Assembly: GCA_016711215.1 (NCBI GenBank)
Contig: JADJTL010000002.1
Coordinates: forward strand, 558,001 to 622,000
Source: Pseudomonadota bacterium
Lineage (GTDB): Bacteria > Myxococcota_A > Polyangia > GCA-2747355
Direction of reading: 5' to 3'
DNA: 64,000 nt
The stretch's first letter is position 1, and the number at the start of each line of letters is the position of its first letter. The notes beneath the pieces were generated by a model, which did no database searches, was not told the DNA's origin, and was given only the letters and a program-made list of their open reading frames with translations. Below, in pieces: positions 32,722-41,327 of the stretch. The translations under genes were made by a program, and so were the position numbers.

Positions 32722-33759
32722 TCAGCGCTTGAGGTCGATGAAGGCCTTCTTGCGCACCTCGCGCAGCCAGCTCTTGGTCGCCTGCTCCATCTTTTGCGCG
32801 TAGAGCTGGTCGCGGAGCTGCTCGCGCACCTCCTCGAAGGGCCGCGCCGCCGAGTCCTCACGGTGGGTAACCTGGATCAGGTAGAAGCCCCGCGGCGTCG
32901 CCAGCGGCCCGCGCAGCTCGCCACCCTTGGCGCTGAAGACCGCGTCCTCGATGGTCACGGGCAGCATGCCGCGGCTCAGCGTCCCCAGCTCGCCACCCTT
33001 GGCGCGCGTCTCGGGGTCGTCGGAGTACTGCTGCGCGAGCTGGGCGAAGTCCGCCCCCTGCTTGAGCTGCTGAGCCAGGCGCTCGGCCAGCGCCCGCCTG
33101 CTGGCGACCTGCTGGGGCAGCGCCGCCGGCGGCACCGCGAGGAAGATCTGCCGGGCCTGCACCTTGGTCTCGACGTCGAGCGCGCGCAGGTTGTGCTGAT
33201 AGAGCGCGCGCAGCTCGTCGTCGCTGACGGCGACGCGGGAGCGGACCTGGACGTTGAGCACCTTGAGCCGCAGGAGCTGCGGCCGCAACATCTGCTGCTT
33301 GTAGGAGGCGAGCGTCTGGCCTTCCTGCGCCAGCGCCTGGGTGAGCTGCTCACGCGTCAGGTTGTTGCGCCGCATCACCTCGTCTACCGCGCGCTCGAGG
33401 TCGGCCTCCTCGACGGTCAGCTTATGCGTCCGCGCCTGCTGCGCGATCAGCTTGTCGTCGACCATCTGCTCGAGCACCTGGCTGCGGAGCTGCGCCGCGC
33501 GCACTTTGCGCTGCTCGGCGTCCGGCACCGAGGCGATCTGAGCAAGGAAGGGCCCGATGCGTGACTGCAGCTCGCTGAGCAGCACGATCTCGTCGTTGAC
33601 CACGGCGACGATGCGCTCGATCACGCGCGCGCGCGCGGGGACGGCGGTGACCAGCGTCAGGACCAGGGCCAGCAGCGCCGACGCGCGCGACAGACGAGCC
33701 CGGCGCAGAAGGCCGCTAAGACGCGGCCGGCAAGCGCCTCCGGCGAAGGACTGCTTCAT
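32722..33759 (-). CDS. surA: SurA-type periplasmic chaperone/peptidyl-prolyl isomerase
   Basis: 345 residues. A signal peptide ends near ARARV, then comes the SurA N-terminal helical domain (IVAVVNDEIVLLSELQSRI, LEQMVDDKLIAQQA) and one parvulin domain with VQARQIFLAV, FAQLAQQYSDDPETRAKGGE, LGTLSRGMLP and GFYLIQVTHRED. E. coli SurA has two parvulin domains; this has one, as in many deltaproteobacteria. It escorts outer-membrane proteins through the periplasm. It overlaps the stop of the upstream lipoprotein gene by four bases (ATGA). Confidence 0.92.
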   Translation of the reverse strand: MKQSFAGGACRPRLSGLLRRARLSRASALLALVLTLVTAVPARARVIERIVAVVNDEIVLLSELQSRIGPFLAQIASVPDAEQRKVRAAQLRSQVLEQMVDDKLIAQQARTHKLTVEEADLERAVDEVMRRNNLTREQLTQALAQEGQTLASYKQQMLRPQLLRLKVLNVQVRSRVAVSDDELRALYQHNLRALDVETKVQARQIFLAVPPAALPQQVASRRALAERLAQQLKQGADFAQLAQQYSDDPETRAKGGELGTLSRGMLPVTIEDAVFSAKGGELRGPLATPRGFYLIQVTHREDSAARPFEEVREQLRDQLYAQKMEQATKSWLREVRKKAFIDLKR

Positions 33760-34505
33760 GGCTTGGCCTCGTGCGCTTGCAGGCCCGCCAGGCGATCGAG
33801 ATGACGTTCGATCGTGGCGCGGGCGCGTAGCTGATCGAGATGGCGGCGCAGGGCGAGGCGGCGCTTCTCCGCCAGCAGCTCATTGCGCACCTGCTGCTCG
33901 ACCTCGGCCAAGGGGCGCGGATGATAGCGGGCGCGCTGCCGCTCGAAGAAGGCGGCGACCTCCGCCTCGGTCAACGCCTCGGTCAACGCCTCGGTCAAGG
34001 CCTCGATCGGGACGAGCTCGCCCTCGAGCTCGTGCACCATCCGCTTCGCCAGCGCGCGCCGGACCTGGCGGACGACGGCCGGGTCGCGCTCGAGTCCCTC
34101 GCGCCGGCCCTCGTCCGCCAGCAGTTCGAGCTTGATCAGCTCATCGAGCAGCCGCCGCTTGCGCTCGGGCGAGCTGAAGCGGAGTTGCACATGGGGCGCT
34201 TCTTCCGCCAGCGTCGCGCTGAGCTCGCTGGCCCTGAGGCGGCGCGCTCCAAGGGTGGCGAGGACCGGGTCGGCGATCGCGGCGGGGGCTGCGCTCCCCG
34301 CCGCAGCCGGCCGCTCCGGCCGCTCGGGGCGCGGCTCGGCAGGGTCGCAGGCCGCTGCCAAGGCGAGCGTTGGCCAGAGGACTGCCCGCGCGAGCAGGGC
34401 CCGCAGCGGCGCCGCGCGGGTGCCGACGCGAACGCAGGGCAGCAGCCGGCCCGGCCGCGGGCGGGCTGAATTCAGCGTCAGGGAGGGCGTCGTCTCTTGG
34501 GCCAT
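33756..34505 (-). CDS. SurA-N-like lipoprotein without isomerase domain
   Basis: 249 residues from the ATG at 34505; a longer frame upstream is not supported. The signal ends in the lipobox LALAAAC, so it is a lipoprotein. The mature part is SurA-N-like (VLATLGARRLRASELSATL, RRLLDELIKLELLADEGRRE, then FFERQRARYHPRPLAEVEQQ), with no parvulin domain. The tract EALTEALTEALTEAEV comes from a 12-base repeat. It is coupled to surA and probably acts beside it as a periplasmic folding helper. Confidence 0.82.
   Translation of the reverse strand: MAQETTPSLTLNSARPRPGRLLPCVRVGTRAAPLRALLARAVLWPTLALAAACDPAEPRPERPERPAAAGSAAPAAIADPVLATLGARRLRASELSATLAEEAPHVQLRFSSPERKRRLLDELIKLELLADEGRREGLERDPAVVRQVRRALAKRMVHELEGELVPIEALTEALTEALTEAEVAAFFERQRARYHPRPLAEVEQQVRNELLAEKRRLALRRHLDQLRARATIERHLDRLAGLQAHEAKP
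33964..33999. repeat. 12-base coding tandem repeat, three units
   Basis: GCCTCGGTCAAC, repeated at 33964, 33976 and (last base G) 33988, encodes the ALTE repeats in the SurA-like lipoprotein. Confidence 0.9.
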
Positions 34506-34644
34506 CGACTTCGGGCGAACCGCCGGCAGCGCCCGGGCGCACTGCCAAGCCGGCCGGCGGGGTGGGACTCTAGCGCGAATGCGCGCGCCGGTCGCGCCCG
34601 TAATTGGCGCCGACGCCGGGAGGAGCCTGAGGACCCGACGATCG

Positions 34645-34678
34645 GGAAATGTTTGCGTGCCAGTACGCAAACATTTCC
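34645..34678. promoter_or_regulatory. perfect 14-base inverted repeat, six-base loop
   Basis: GGAAATGTTTGCGT (34645-34658) and its exact complement ACGCAAACATTTCC (34665-34678) flank GCCAGT. It is A/T-rich against a very GC-rich background and lies between divergent promoters. There is no T-run after either arm, so a dimeric regulator's operator or a leader RNA hairpin fits better than a terminator. Confidence 0.7.
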
Positions 34679-34802
34679 ATAGAAGTCGAGGCGGCGAGGG
34701 CACGGATCGTCCGCCGCCTTGCCGGCGAGATGGCCGCCATTGCTGCCGAATGGGTCGCCCTTCGGCTTCCCCGGAGCGCCGGGCTTAAAGGGTTTTTTGC
34801 CC

Positions 34803-34816
34803 GGCACAAAGGTTGT
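34803..34816 (+). promoter_or_regulatory. candidate sigma-54-like promoter for pilY1 operon
   Basis: GGCACAAAGGTTGT keeps the GG-N10-G spacing and the GGCAC and TTG blocks of the -24/-12 promoter, but has GT in place of the usual GC at -12. Pilus genes are often sigma-54 dependent. It would start about 85 bases before the pilY1 ATG. Confidence 0.35.
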
Positions 34817-34912
34817 ATGTTAGGATGCGTAACTACCGCCGCGAATGCTGCACGAGCAGGCCTCATGGTGGCCGAATTATGCGCCGGCGTCGCGCCGAGG
34901 GAGGATGTCGTC

Positions 34913-37900
34913 ATGGCGAAGCGTTCCAATGCTCAGGGCGTGCGTCGTGTGCCGCGCGTTTTGCTGCTGCTGCTGCTGCTGGCACCGCTGAGCCTTCATG
35001 CCGAGACGACCCCGCTCCAGGTCATCACCAGCGGGATGCGCAAACCGGAGATCGTCCTGGTGCTCGACACCTCGGGGTCGATGCATTGGCATCCGACGGG
35101 CTCCTGGAAGAACCTCGGCACCGACTGCAATCAGGACCTCTTCAACATCACCGACCTGACGCAGGATGGCGTGTGCACGGGCAACGAGACCGCGGCGAAC
35201 TCGAGCGCGGACTGCAATATTACGAGCAACAGCTCGGCGAGCGCCGGTTCGGCGCCCTCCTGCGACAAGGACAACAGCCCGCCCTCCAGCGGCGCCAGCC
35301 GAATGTATAGCGTCAAGCGCGTGCTGCGCGGCCTGCTGCCGGGGCTGCGCTCCGCCGCCGATTTTGGCCTCGTGACCTTCACCAACACGGGCTACTACCA
35401 GTACTACAGGGGCGATGACTCCTGTAACTGCAACCAGTGCTTGCTGCCGGGCACGCATACCGCACAGTGCACCTCGGACAACTGCGGCTCGGCGCTCTGC
35501 ACCAGCACCGACTACGGTCCCTACTGGACGAGCGGGCGCTGCAAGTGCACTAAGGTGAGCGGTGGTACGCGCAACGCCGTCAGCAATAGCTGCAACGCGC
35601 TCGGCGATCCCACCTGCGGAATACCGACTGTCTGCACGGGTGGCACGAATAACTGCACCTGCCCCGCGGCCACCCGCACCTGCCAGAAGGTCGGCTCGCC
35701 CCCTTGCTGTAGCTGCCCCGCGGGCCAGACCCTGAGCTGCACCAACGACGCGAACTGCGCCACCTGCACCTGCAAACGCACCACCTACGTCTACGCCGAC
35801 TGCTGCGACTGCTCGGCGGCCGGCGCCGGCTACTCGCTGAGCAATAAGTGTTTCCGGGCCAACGCCGACCGGGACGACTGCCGCTGCAAGAAGCAGAAGG
35901 GCTGGCATTTCCTCTCGGGCTTCAAGTGGAAGAACGCCACCTGCAACTGCCCGCCGCCGGCAGCCGCGCCCACCTGCGACTCGAGCTGCAACAGCAATCC
36001 TTCGCCGCTGCCGGCGACCTGCACGCCGGCGCCAACCAAGTCGGTGACGACCCTCTTCACCGAGACCGAGCTGAAGGCGCTGAACCTCTGGGTCAACGAG
36101 GCGCCCAAGCCGAGCTGCGACCCGGGGAGCGAGGACTGCGGCTGGCGGGATCGCGCAGCCGCCACGCCGAGCTGGACCGGCACCCGCCTGACGCTGCTCT
36201 CGCTGGTACCCACCAGCAGCAGCATCTCGGCGACGAATAAGCTGAAGGACAGCCTCTATCGCTGCACCAGCGACGGCACCAAGGAGGCGCGCTGGCAGTG
36301 GTCGGCCGTCGGCCGCGCCCACACCACCAACGCCTATGGCTGCTCGTCGTGGGAGTATCTCGGCAGCTACTATACCTACGAGCAGACCGTGCTCGCCAGC
36401 CCCAGCTACTACTGCAGCTCACCCAACTGCCAGACGACCCCGGCCTATCGCGGGCCGCAGTGGACCGACAGCACGGGCACCAACTGGGTCTACCGCCGCT
36501 TCTCGGCCGGTAACGCCAGTACAGGTTCCGGTGACTCGCAGGAGATCAACTACGCGGCAACCGCGCAGGTAGAGGTGCCGCTGGATCCCAGCACCGAGCA
36601 GTCATTCCAGGACGCCACCGTGTATCAGATCATGCGCCGGCTCAATAACGCCAAGGACGGGGGCATCTACCCGCTGGGCGGCACCCCGACCTCGGCTGGG
36701 ATCAAGGCCGCCGGCGACCACTTCCTGGCGCGCCAGCGCGGCACCTCACCCTTTGCGCCCGACCAGATCGACTACGCGGCGCCCTGCCGCCGACGCTTCG
36801 CGATCGTCGTCACGGACGGCCAGTCCAATAGCTCGAGCGGCATCTCGGACGACCCCGAGGTGGTGGCGCGCAAGCTCTATCAGGGCGGCCGCGCGAGCTC
36901 GAACTTCAGCGGCTGGAACGAGCTGGGCGTCTACTCCGGCTATCCGGACAACCCGATCAAGACGCTCGCCGTCGGCATCCCCGGGCTCGATAGCTACACC
37001 GAGCTGAACGAGATCGCCGATCAGGGCGCCGATGGACTCAACAACAACGTGCCGGCCTCGGCCTACGCGCCGACCAGCGAGGTCGAGCTCGAGCGCGATA
37101 TTCGCGCGGCGATCACGGAGGCCGTCAGCGGCGACTACGTCACGACCAGCCTCGGGGTGGCCAACACCACGACCTCGGTCGGCACGATGGCGATCATCGC
37201 CTCGACGAAGTTCCCCGAGTGGGAGGGGCAGCTCCGCGCCTTCGATCTGACGGCCTCCGGCGGGCCGGCGATGGCCTGGGACGCGGGCAGCCAGCTCTAT
37301 AGCGCCAACGCCGACGTCGGCTTCGCCTCGCGTCGCATCTACACCGGCTATCCGACGATCAACAGCGGCGCGCCCGTCGCCATCCTCAACGCCGACGGCA
37401 CGGCCAACCTCACGGCCGTGTTGGCGGCGGTGGCGGCTACCGGCAAGACGCTGCCGGGCACGCCGGCGCAGCAGGAGAACATGCTGCGCTGGGTGGCGGG
37501 CAAGGGGCGCAACTGGCGCCTCTCACCGATCTTCAACTCGGTGCCCGCGACCATCGGCGCCGAGGTGCCGAGCTACTCCGGGCTGACCGTGAGCGCCCGC
37601 GAGCCGCTGATCTACGTCACCTCGCACGACGGCCTCTTGCACGCCTTCCGCGGTCGCGACGGCGCCGAGGTCTTCGCCTACCTGCCGCCCAACCTGCTGC
37701 CGCGCGTCTATGACCTCTGGGCGGCGAGCAACGCGCCGCAGCGCCAGGACGAGGACCCGGAGAAGTTCCGCTGGATCCTCGGCAGCAGCCCGCGCGTCCA
37801 GGATGTGCCGAGCTGCACGGGCGGGACCTGCACCTGGCAGACCAACCTCGTGCTGACGATGGGCGCCTCGGATAACGCCTTCGTCGTGCTCGACGTGACC

Positions 37901-38950
37901 AACCCGGTGGTCTGCACCTCCGCCGCCTGCTCGCCCAGCGGCTCGTTCTTCCGCGTCGTCGGCCACTCGCACGTCAGCGGCAGCGGCTTGGAGGATAAGC
38001 TCGGGGAAACCTGGTCCGTGCCGGCGATGTTCTTCGGCATGACGGCCGGCACCAAGGTCGCCCACATGAGCATGGGCAGCGGCTATCCCCCGCTGCTCCC
38101 GGCGCCGGCCAACCAGGGCAACTACTACTTCCACTTCGCCCCGCTGCGGCCGACCTCGGGCGCAGCCTACACCAGCTACGATCCGCCGACGCTCCATTCG
38201 GCCGGCGCGCCGCTCGTCGACTACGCCGTGATCGCCGACACCGCGGGGCTCGTCGACAGCCAGCACATCGGCGTGGCGACCTATCAGGCCGATCTGCTAG
38301 GCCGCGTCACCAAATACCCGCTGGGCGCGGCTACCGGTCGCAGCGATGTGATCGCCGCCGGCGCCGAGCATCCCTTCTATTACAGCCCGGCCGTCTATGA
38401 GGATGGCGCTGGCACCTACCTCGTCGCCGTGTCGGGCTCGGCCGCAGAGCAAGTCGAGCAGGCGGGCGTCGAGGGGAAGGTCTACGTGCTGAAGAACGAC
38501 GCCGCCTTCCTTTCCTTCGCGCTCGCCGACATCTGCACGCAGTTCGGCGCGGCCGCGCCCAACTGCCCGAGCACGCGGGCGCGCCCGGTGGCGGCACCGC
38601 TGATGGTCAAGAACGATCCGGGCAACGCCCCGGCGCGGATGGAGATGTTCTTTGCGGTCTATGACCCGCCGCCCGACAATGAGCCCTGCGCCAGCGGCGT
38701 GTCGTATGTCTTTCGCTTCCATATCGACACCGGCGTCAACCCGCCGAATCGGCTGCTCTCGGTGCATAAGTACGACGGCCGCGCGGCCGGGCTGACAATC
38801 GTCGGCGGTGGTATCGACGTGGCGCTGGGGATCTCGGGCAGCGGAGCGCAACGCGCGACCGTGGTCAGCCTCGGTGGCCGACCGCTCGGCACGGGCAGCG
38901 TGCCTGGTCCGGCCGAGGTGATGGTCGGGAGCTGGAGAGAGGTGCCGTGA
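34913..38950 (+). CDS. pilY1: PilY1-like type IV pilus tip/biogenesis protein
   Basis: 1345 residues from the ATG at 34913 with GGGAGGA upstream. A signal peptide (1-30) precedes a von Willebrand A domain whose MIDAS motif is DTSGSM (52-57); it resumes with FGLVTFTNTGYY and later RFAIVVTDGQSNSSSG (about 627-642). Between those parts lies a long insert that includes about 200 residues with some 32 cysteines, many as CxC pairs. The C-terminal part (about 870-1310) is the PilY1 beta-propeller, with LIYVTSHDGLLHAFRGRDG and WILGSSPR. PilY1 proteins sit at the pilus tip, bind surfaces and prime pilus assembly. It heads the operon with pilX, pilV and pilW. Confidence 0.93.
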   Translation: MAKRSNAQGVRRVPRVLLLLLLLAPLSLHAETTPLQVITSGMRKPEIVLVLDTSGSMHWHPTGSWKNLGTDCNQDLFNITDLTQDGVCTGNETAANSSADCNITSNSSASAGSAPSCDKDNSPPSSGASRMYSVKRVLRGLLPGLRSAADFGLVTFTNTGYYQYYRGDDSCNCNQCLLPGTHTAQCTSDNCGSALCTSTDYGPYWTSGRCKCTKVSGGTRNAVSNSCNALGDPTCGIPTVCTGGTNNCTCPAATRTCQKVGSPPCCSCPAGQTLSCTNDANCATCTCKRTTYVYADCCDCSAAGAGYSLSNKCFRANADRDDCRCKKQKGWHFLSGFKWKNATCNCPPPAAAPTCDSSCNSNPSPLPATCTPAPTKSVTTLFTETELKALNLWVNEAPKPSCDPGSEDCGWRDRAAATPSWTGTRLTLLSLVPTSSSISATNKLKDSLYRCTSDGTKEARWQWSAVGRAHTTNAYGCSSWEYLGSYYTYEQTVLASPSYYCSSPNCQTTPAYRGPQWTDSTGTNWVYRRFSAGNASTGSGDSQEINYAATAQVEVPLDPSTEQSFQDATVYQIMRRLNNAKDGGIYPLGGTPTSAGIKAAGDHFLARQRGTSPFAPDQIDYAAPCRRRFAIVVTDGQSNSSSGISDDPEVVARKLYQGGRASSNFSGWNELGVYSGYPDNPIKTLAVGIPGLDSYTELNEIADQGADGLNNNVPASAYAPTSEVELERDIRAAITEAVSGDYVTTSLGVANTTTSVGTMAIIASTKFPEWEGQLRAFDLTASGGPAMAWDAGSQLYSANADVGFASRRIYTGYPTINSGAPVAILNADGTANLTAVLAAVAATGKTLPGTPAQQENMLRWVAGKGRNWRLSPIFNSVPATIGAEVPSYSGLTVSAREPLIYVTSHDGLLHAFRGRDGAEVFAYLPPNLLPRVYDLWAASNAPQRQDEDPEKFRWILGSSPRVQDVPSCTGGTCTWQTNLVLTMGASDNAFVVLDVTNPVVCTSAACSPSGSFFRVVGHSHVSGSGLEDKLGETWSVPAMFFGMTAGTKVAHMSMGSGYPPLLPAPANQGNYYFHFAPLRPTSGAAYTSYDPPTLHSAGAPLVDYAVIADTAGLVDSQHIGVATYQADLLGRVTKYPLGAATGRSDVIAAGAEHPFYYSPAVYEDGAGTYLVAVSGSAAEQVEQAGVEGKVYVLKNDAAFLSFALADICTQFGAAAPNCPSTRARPVAAPLMVKNDPGNAPARMEMFFAVYDPPPDNEPCASGVSYVFRFHIDTGVNPPNRLLSVHKYDGRAAGLTIVGGGIDVALGISGSGAQRATVVSLGGRPLGTGSVPGPAEVMVGSWREVP

Positions 38951-39582
38951 TGCGAGGGGGCGTTCGCAGGCGCGAGGCTGGCGAGGCGGGCTCGGCGCTC
39001 GTCTTGGCGGTGATGATTACGCTGCTGCTGGTGGGGCTCGGCCTCTCGGCGATGTGGCTCGGCTCGCAGAGCGCCCACGTCACCGGCAGCATGGCGCGGC
39101 GTCAGGAGGCGATGTACGCGGCAGAGGCGGGCATCGAGCGCGCGCGCGCGGTGCTCGCGGCCAGCACCGCGTGGGATAACCTGCTCGGCGGCACGACCGG
39201 CGGCAGCTGCGGCGCGACACTCGACGACCCCACGGGCAAGGGCAACGTCCTCTGCGACGGCGCCACGCCGATGGAGCACGCGATGCCCGCGGCCACGCAG
39301 ACCGCGGCGCTGGCGCCGGTGGTCAGCGCCGCGCGCTATACCCTCTTCGTGCGCAACGATCCCGCGGAGGCCGCGCAGCCGGGCGGGCGCTTCGACGACA
39401 CGGACCGGCGCGTGATCGTCCGCTCCGAGGGCCGCGGCGCCGACGGCGTCAGCGTCGTGACGATCGAGGCGATGCTCCTGGTCGGCGGCGGCGGTGGGCC
39501 CGGGTCCGTCCCCGACTACTCGCAGGCCGGGCTCAACTCCGGCGGCAGCAACAGCGGGCAGACCACGATCGCGGGCCCGTGA
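38950..39582 (+). CDS. pilX: PilX-like minor pilin
   Basis: 210 residues, overlapping the pilY1 stop codon by one base. The N-terminus is GSALVLAVMITLLLVGLGLS, the hydrophobic helix typical of PilX, which lacks the usual F at +1 and ends its leader in Gly. MARRQEAMYAAEAGIERARA is the second family block. The mature domain is Gly-rich with two cysteines (GSCGAT, NVLCDGA). It should join the minor-pilin priming complex with PilV, PilW and PilY1 at the inner membrane. Confidence 0.9.
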   Translation: MRGGVRRREAGEAGSALVLAVMITLLLVGLGLSAMWLGSQSAHVTGSMARRQEAMYAAEAGIERARAVLAASTAWDNLLGGTTGGSCGATLDDPTGKGNVLCDGATPMEHAMPAATQTAALAPVVSAARYTLFVRNDPAEAAQPGGRFDDTDRRVIVRSEGRGADGVSVVTIEAMLLVGGGGGPGSVPDYSQAGLNSGGSNSGQTTIAGP

Positions 39583-39602
39583 GGCCAACAAGGAGAGCGC
39601 CG

Positions 39603-40094
39603 ATGTCGCGCGTCAGGCCCGGCCGAGAGCGGCAGGCGGGCTTCACGATCATGGAAGTGCTGATGACGATGTTGGTGCTGACCATCTCGCTGGTCGGCCT
39701 GACGGCGCTCCAGCTGCAGAACATTCGCCAGGTCACCGACACGCGCCGCGCCGGCGAGGCCTTGCGCCTGGTGAAGGCGGTGATCGAGGGCTACACATTG
39801 ATCGACTACGCTCGGATTCCGCCGCCGAACGCGCCGAACTGGATGACCCAGCCCAAGCGCGGCCACGAAAACATCGCCATGCCGAGCAGCGATGATCTGA
39901 TGATCGGCGTCGGCGTCGACGGCAACGGCGTCGGCCCCTTCCGGGTCCAGTACCTGGTCGAGCCCTTTCAGGGAGGCATGATGATCACGGTGCAGGCGAG
40001 CTGGCGCAGCGCCGACGCGCACGGCGGCCAGACGAGCTCGATTGAGCGCTTCCGCACCCAGCGGGTCACGCTCTCGACGGTGAGGTTTCCGTGA
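39603..40094 (+). CDS. pilV: PilV-like minor pilin
   Basis: 163 residues from an ATG with AGGAGA upstream. The prepilin peptidase site is QAG/FTIMEVLMTM, with Phe at +1 and Glu at +5, followed by the long hydrophobic helix LVLTISLVGLTALQLQN. The rest is a short beta-rich globular domain. The +5 glutamate indicates normal incorporation into the pilus tip complex. It overlaps pilW by four bases (GTGA). Confidence 0.92.
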   Translation: MSRVRPGRERQAGFTIMEVLMTMLVLTISLVGLTALQLQNIRQVTDTRRAGEALRLVKAVIEGYTLIDYARIPPPNAPNWMTQPKRGHENIAMPSSDDLMIGVGVDGNGVGPFRVQYLVEPFQGGMMITVQASWRSADAHGGQTSSIERFRTQRVTLSTVRFP

Positions 40095-41281
40095 GGGCGC
40101 AGCGCCGGCGACGCAGCGGCGAGAGCGGCGTCACGATCGTCGAGCTGATGGTCTCGATCGTCCTGGCCGCGATCCTGGCGGGCGGCTTGTTCGCGCTCTT
40201 TTCGGGGCAGCAGCGCACCTACAGCCGACAGATGGAGGGGATCGGCATCCAGCAGAGCCTCGGCGGCGCCCTCGAGCATCTGGAGCGACAGGTTCGCTTG
40301 GCCGGCTTCGGCCTCGCCGGCCCCTGTCCCGGCGGGGTGCTGCGGGCCGGCACGGGCACCGGCGCTGCGACGCAGGCCGCGCTGGTCCTCTACAATGCCT
40401 GCAATCTCTTCGGGCAGAGCCCGACCGCCTGCTGCTCGAGCGCGAACCTGGCGGCCTGCAGCTCGAGCATGAGCACCGGCGCTCCGGACGCGCTCTCGAT
40501 CGCCTACGCCGCCGACGTCACCAACCCGAACCTCTTCGGCGGCATCCGCCTGACGCGGGCGCTCGGCCCGAACGATGAGCTGGCCTATGTCGGGGCGACC
40601 GGCGGGATGGTGACGAACGGTCAGTTTCTGCTCTGGGAGCCGGGTACGACGACGCCCTGCGTCCTGCGCCAGCTCACCGCCAATCCGACGGCCGTCGGGG
40701 CCGAGTTCCTGCTCGCGCACAATAGCGCGGCGCCCATCAACGGCGGCAGCGGCACGAATCAGGCGTTCCCAACCGGCACTTTGCTGTTTCCCGTCGCCCC
40801 CAACTCGAGACCGCGTCATTTCGCGATCGACACCACGACCAATCCGCCGCAGCTCGTCACCTGGTCGACGCTGGCCGCCAACCCCAGCAGCGACCGCGCC
40901 AACCTCGAGGTGCTCGCGGAGGGCGTCGAGAGCCTGCAGGTGGCCTATGCCTGCGACGTGGGCGACAACGCGGGGACCGGGGCTGGGGATGGGCAGCTCG
41001 CCGAGGGGTCGACGCTGGCCGAGCGCCGGGTCGACGAATGGGCCTTCAACGCGCCCGGCGAGACCTATGTACCCAACTGCAGCGTGCGGCCGATCCGCGC
41101 CGTGCGCCTGACCCTGATCGGCCGCGGGGCCAGCGGTGATCCGCGCGACAAGGTCGGCCGCCGGCCTGGTACCGAGGACCAGCCCGAGGGAACGGCCGCC
41201 GCCGACCACGCCCTGAGCAAGGGCGGCAGCTTTCAACGCGAGGTCCTCAGCGTGCAGGTCCGCCCGCGTAACATACTCTAG
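40091..41281 (+). CDS. pilW: PilW-like minor pilin
   Basis: 396 residues from a GTG overlapping the pilV stop. The prepilin site is ESG/VTIVELMVSIVLAAILAG (Glu at +5), then GALEHLERQVRLAGFGLAGP, the typical PilW block. The mature domain is larger than usual (about 370 residues) and contains paired cysteines such as TACCSS. Last gene of the pilus operon; the next gene is convergent, 46 bases away. Confidence 0.9.
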   Translation: MRAQRRRRSGESGVTIVELMVSIVLAAILAGGLFALFSGQQRTYSRQMEGIGIQQSLGGALEHLERQVRLAGFGLAGPCPGGVLRAGTGTGAATQAALVLYNACNLFGQSPTACCSSANLAACSSSMSTGAPDALSIAYAADVTNPNLFGGIRLTRALGPNDELAYVGATGGMVTNGQFLLWEPGTTTPCVLRQLTANPTAVGAEFLLAHNSAAPINGGSGTNQAFPTGTLLFPVAPNSRPRHFAIDTTTNPPQLVTWSTLAANPSSDRANLEVLAEGVESLQVAYACDVGDNAGTGAGDGQLAEGSTLAERRVDEWAFNAPGETYVPNCSVRPIRAVRLTLIGRGASGDPRDKVGRRPGTEDQPEGTAAADHALSKGGSFQREVLSVQVRPRNIL

Positions 41282-41327
41282 GGAGGCGTTAGGCCTTGGC
41301 GCTGCGCGAGGCCTGGGTGCTGCGCGC

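Larger units (their letters stand above)
34506..34912. other. divergent promoter region, surA-like operon and pilY1 operon
   Basis: 407 bases between divergent operons. It contains a perfect 14-base palindrome (34645-34678), a 7-base stem with a T-rich loop (34778-34805), a sigma-54-like element (34803-34816) and the pilY1 ribosome binding site GGGAGGA. Frames open across it on both strands have no family likeness. The last 120 bases are clearly less GC-rich than the surrounding genes, as expected for a promoter. Confidence 0.6.

Noticed and set aside
34645..34678. palindrome as a rho-independent terminator
   Set aside because: Neither arm is followed by a T-run, and it lies between divergent starts, not after a gene.
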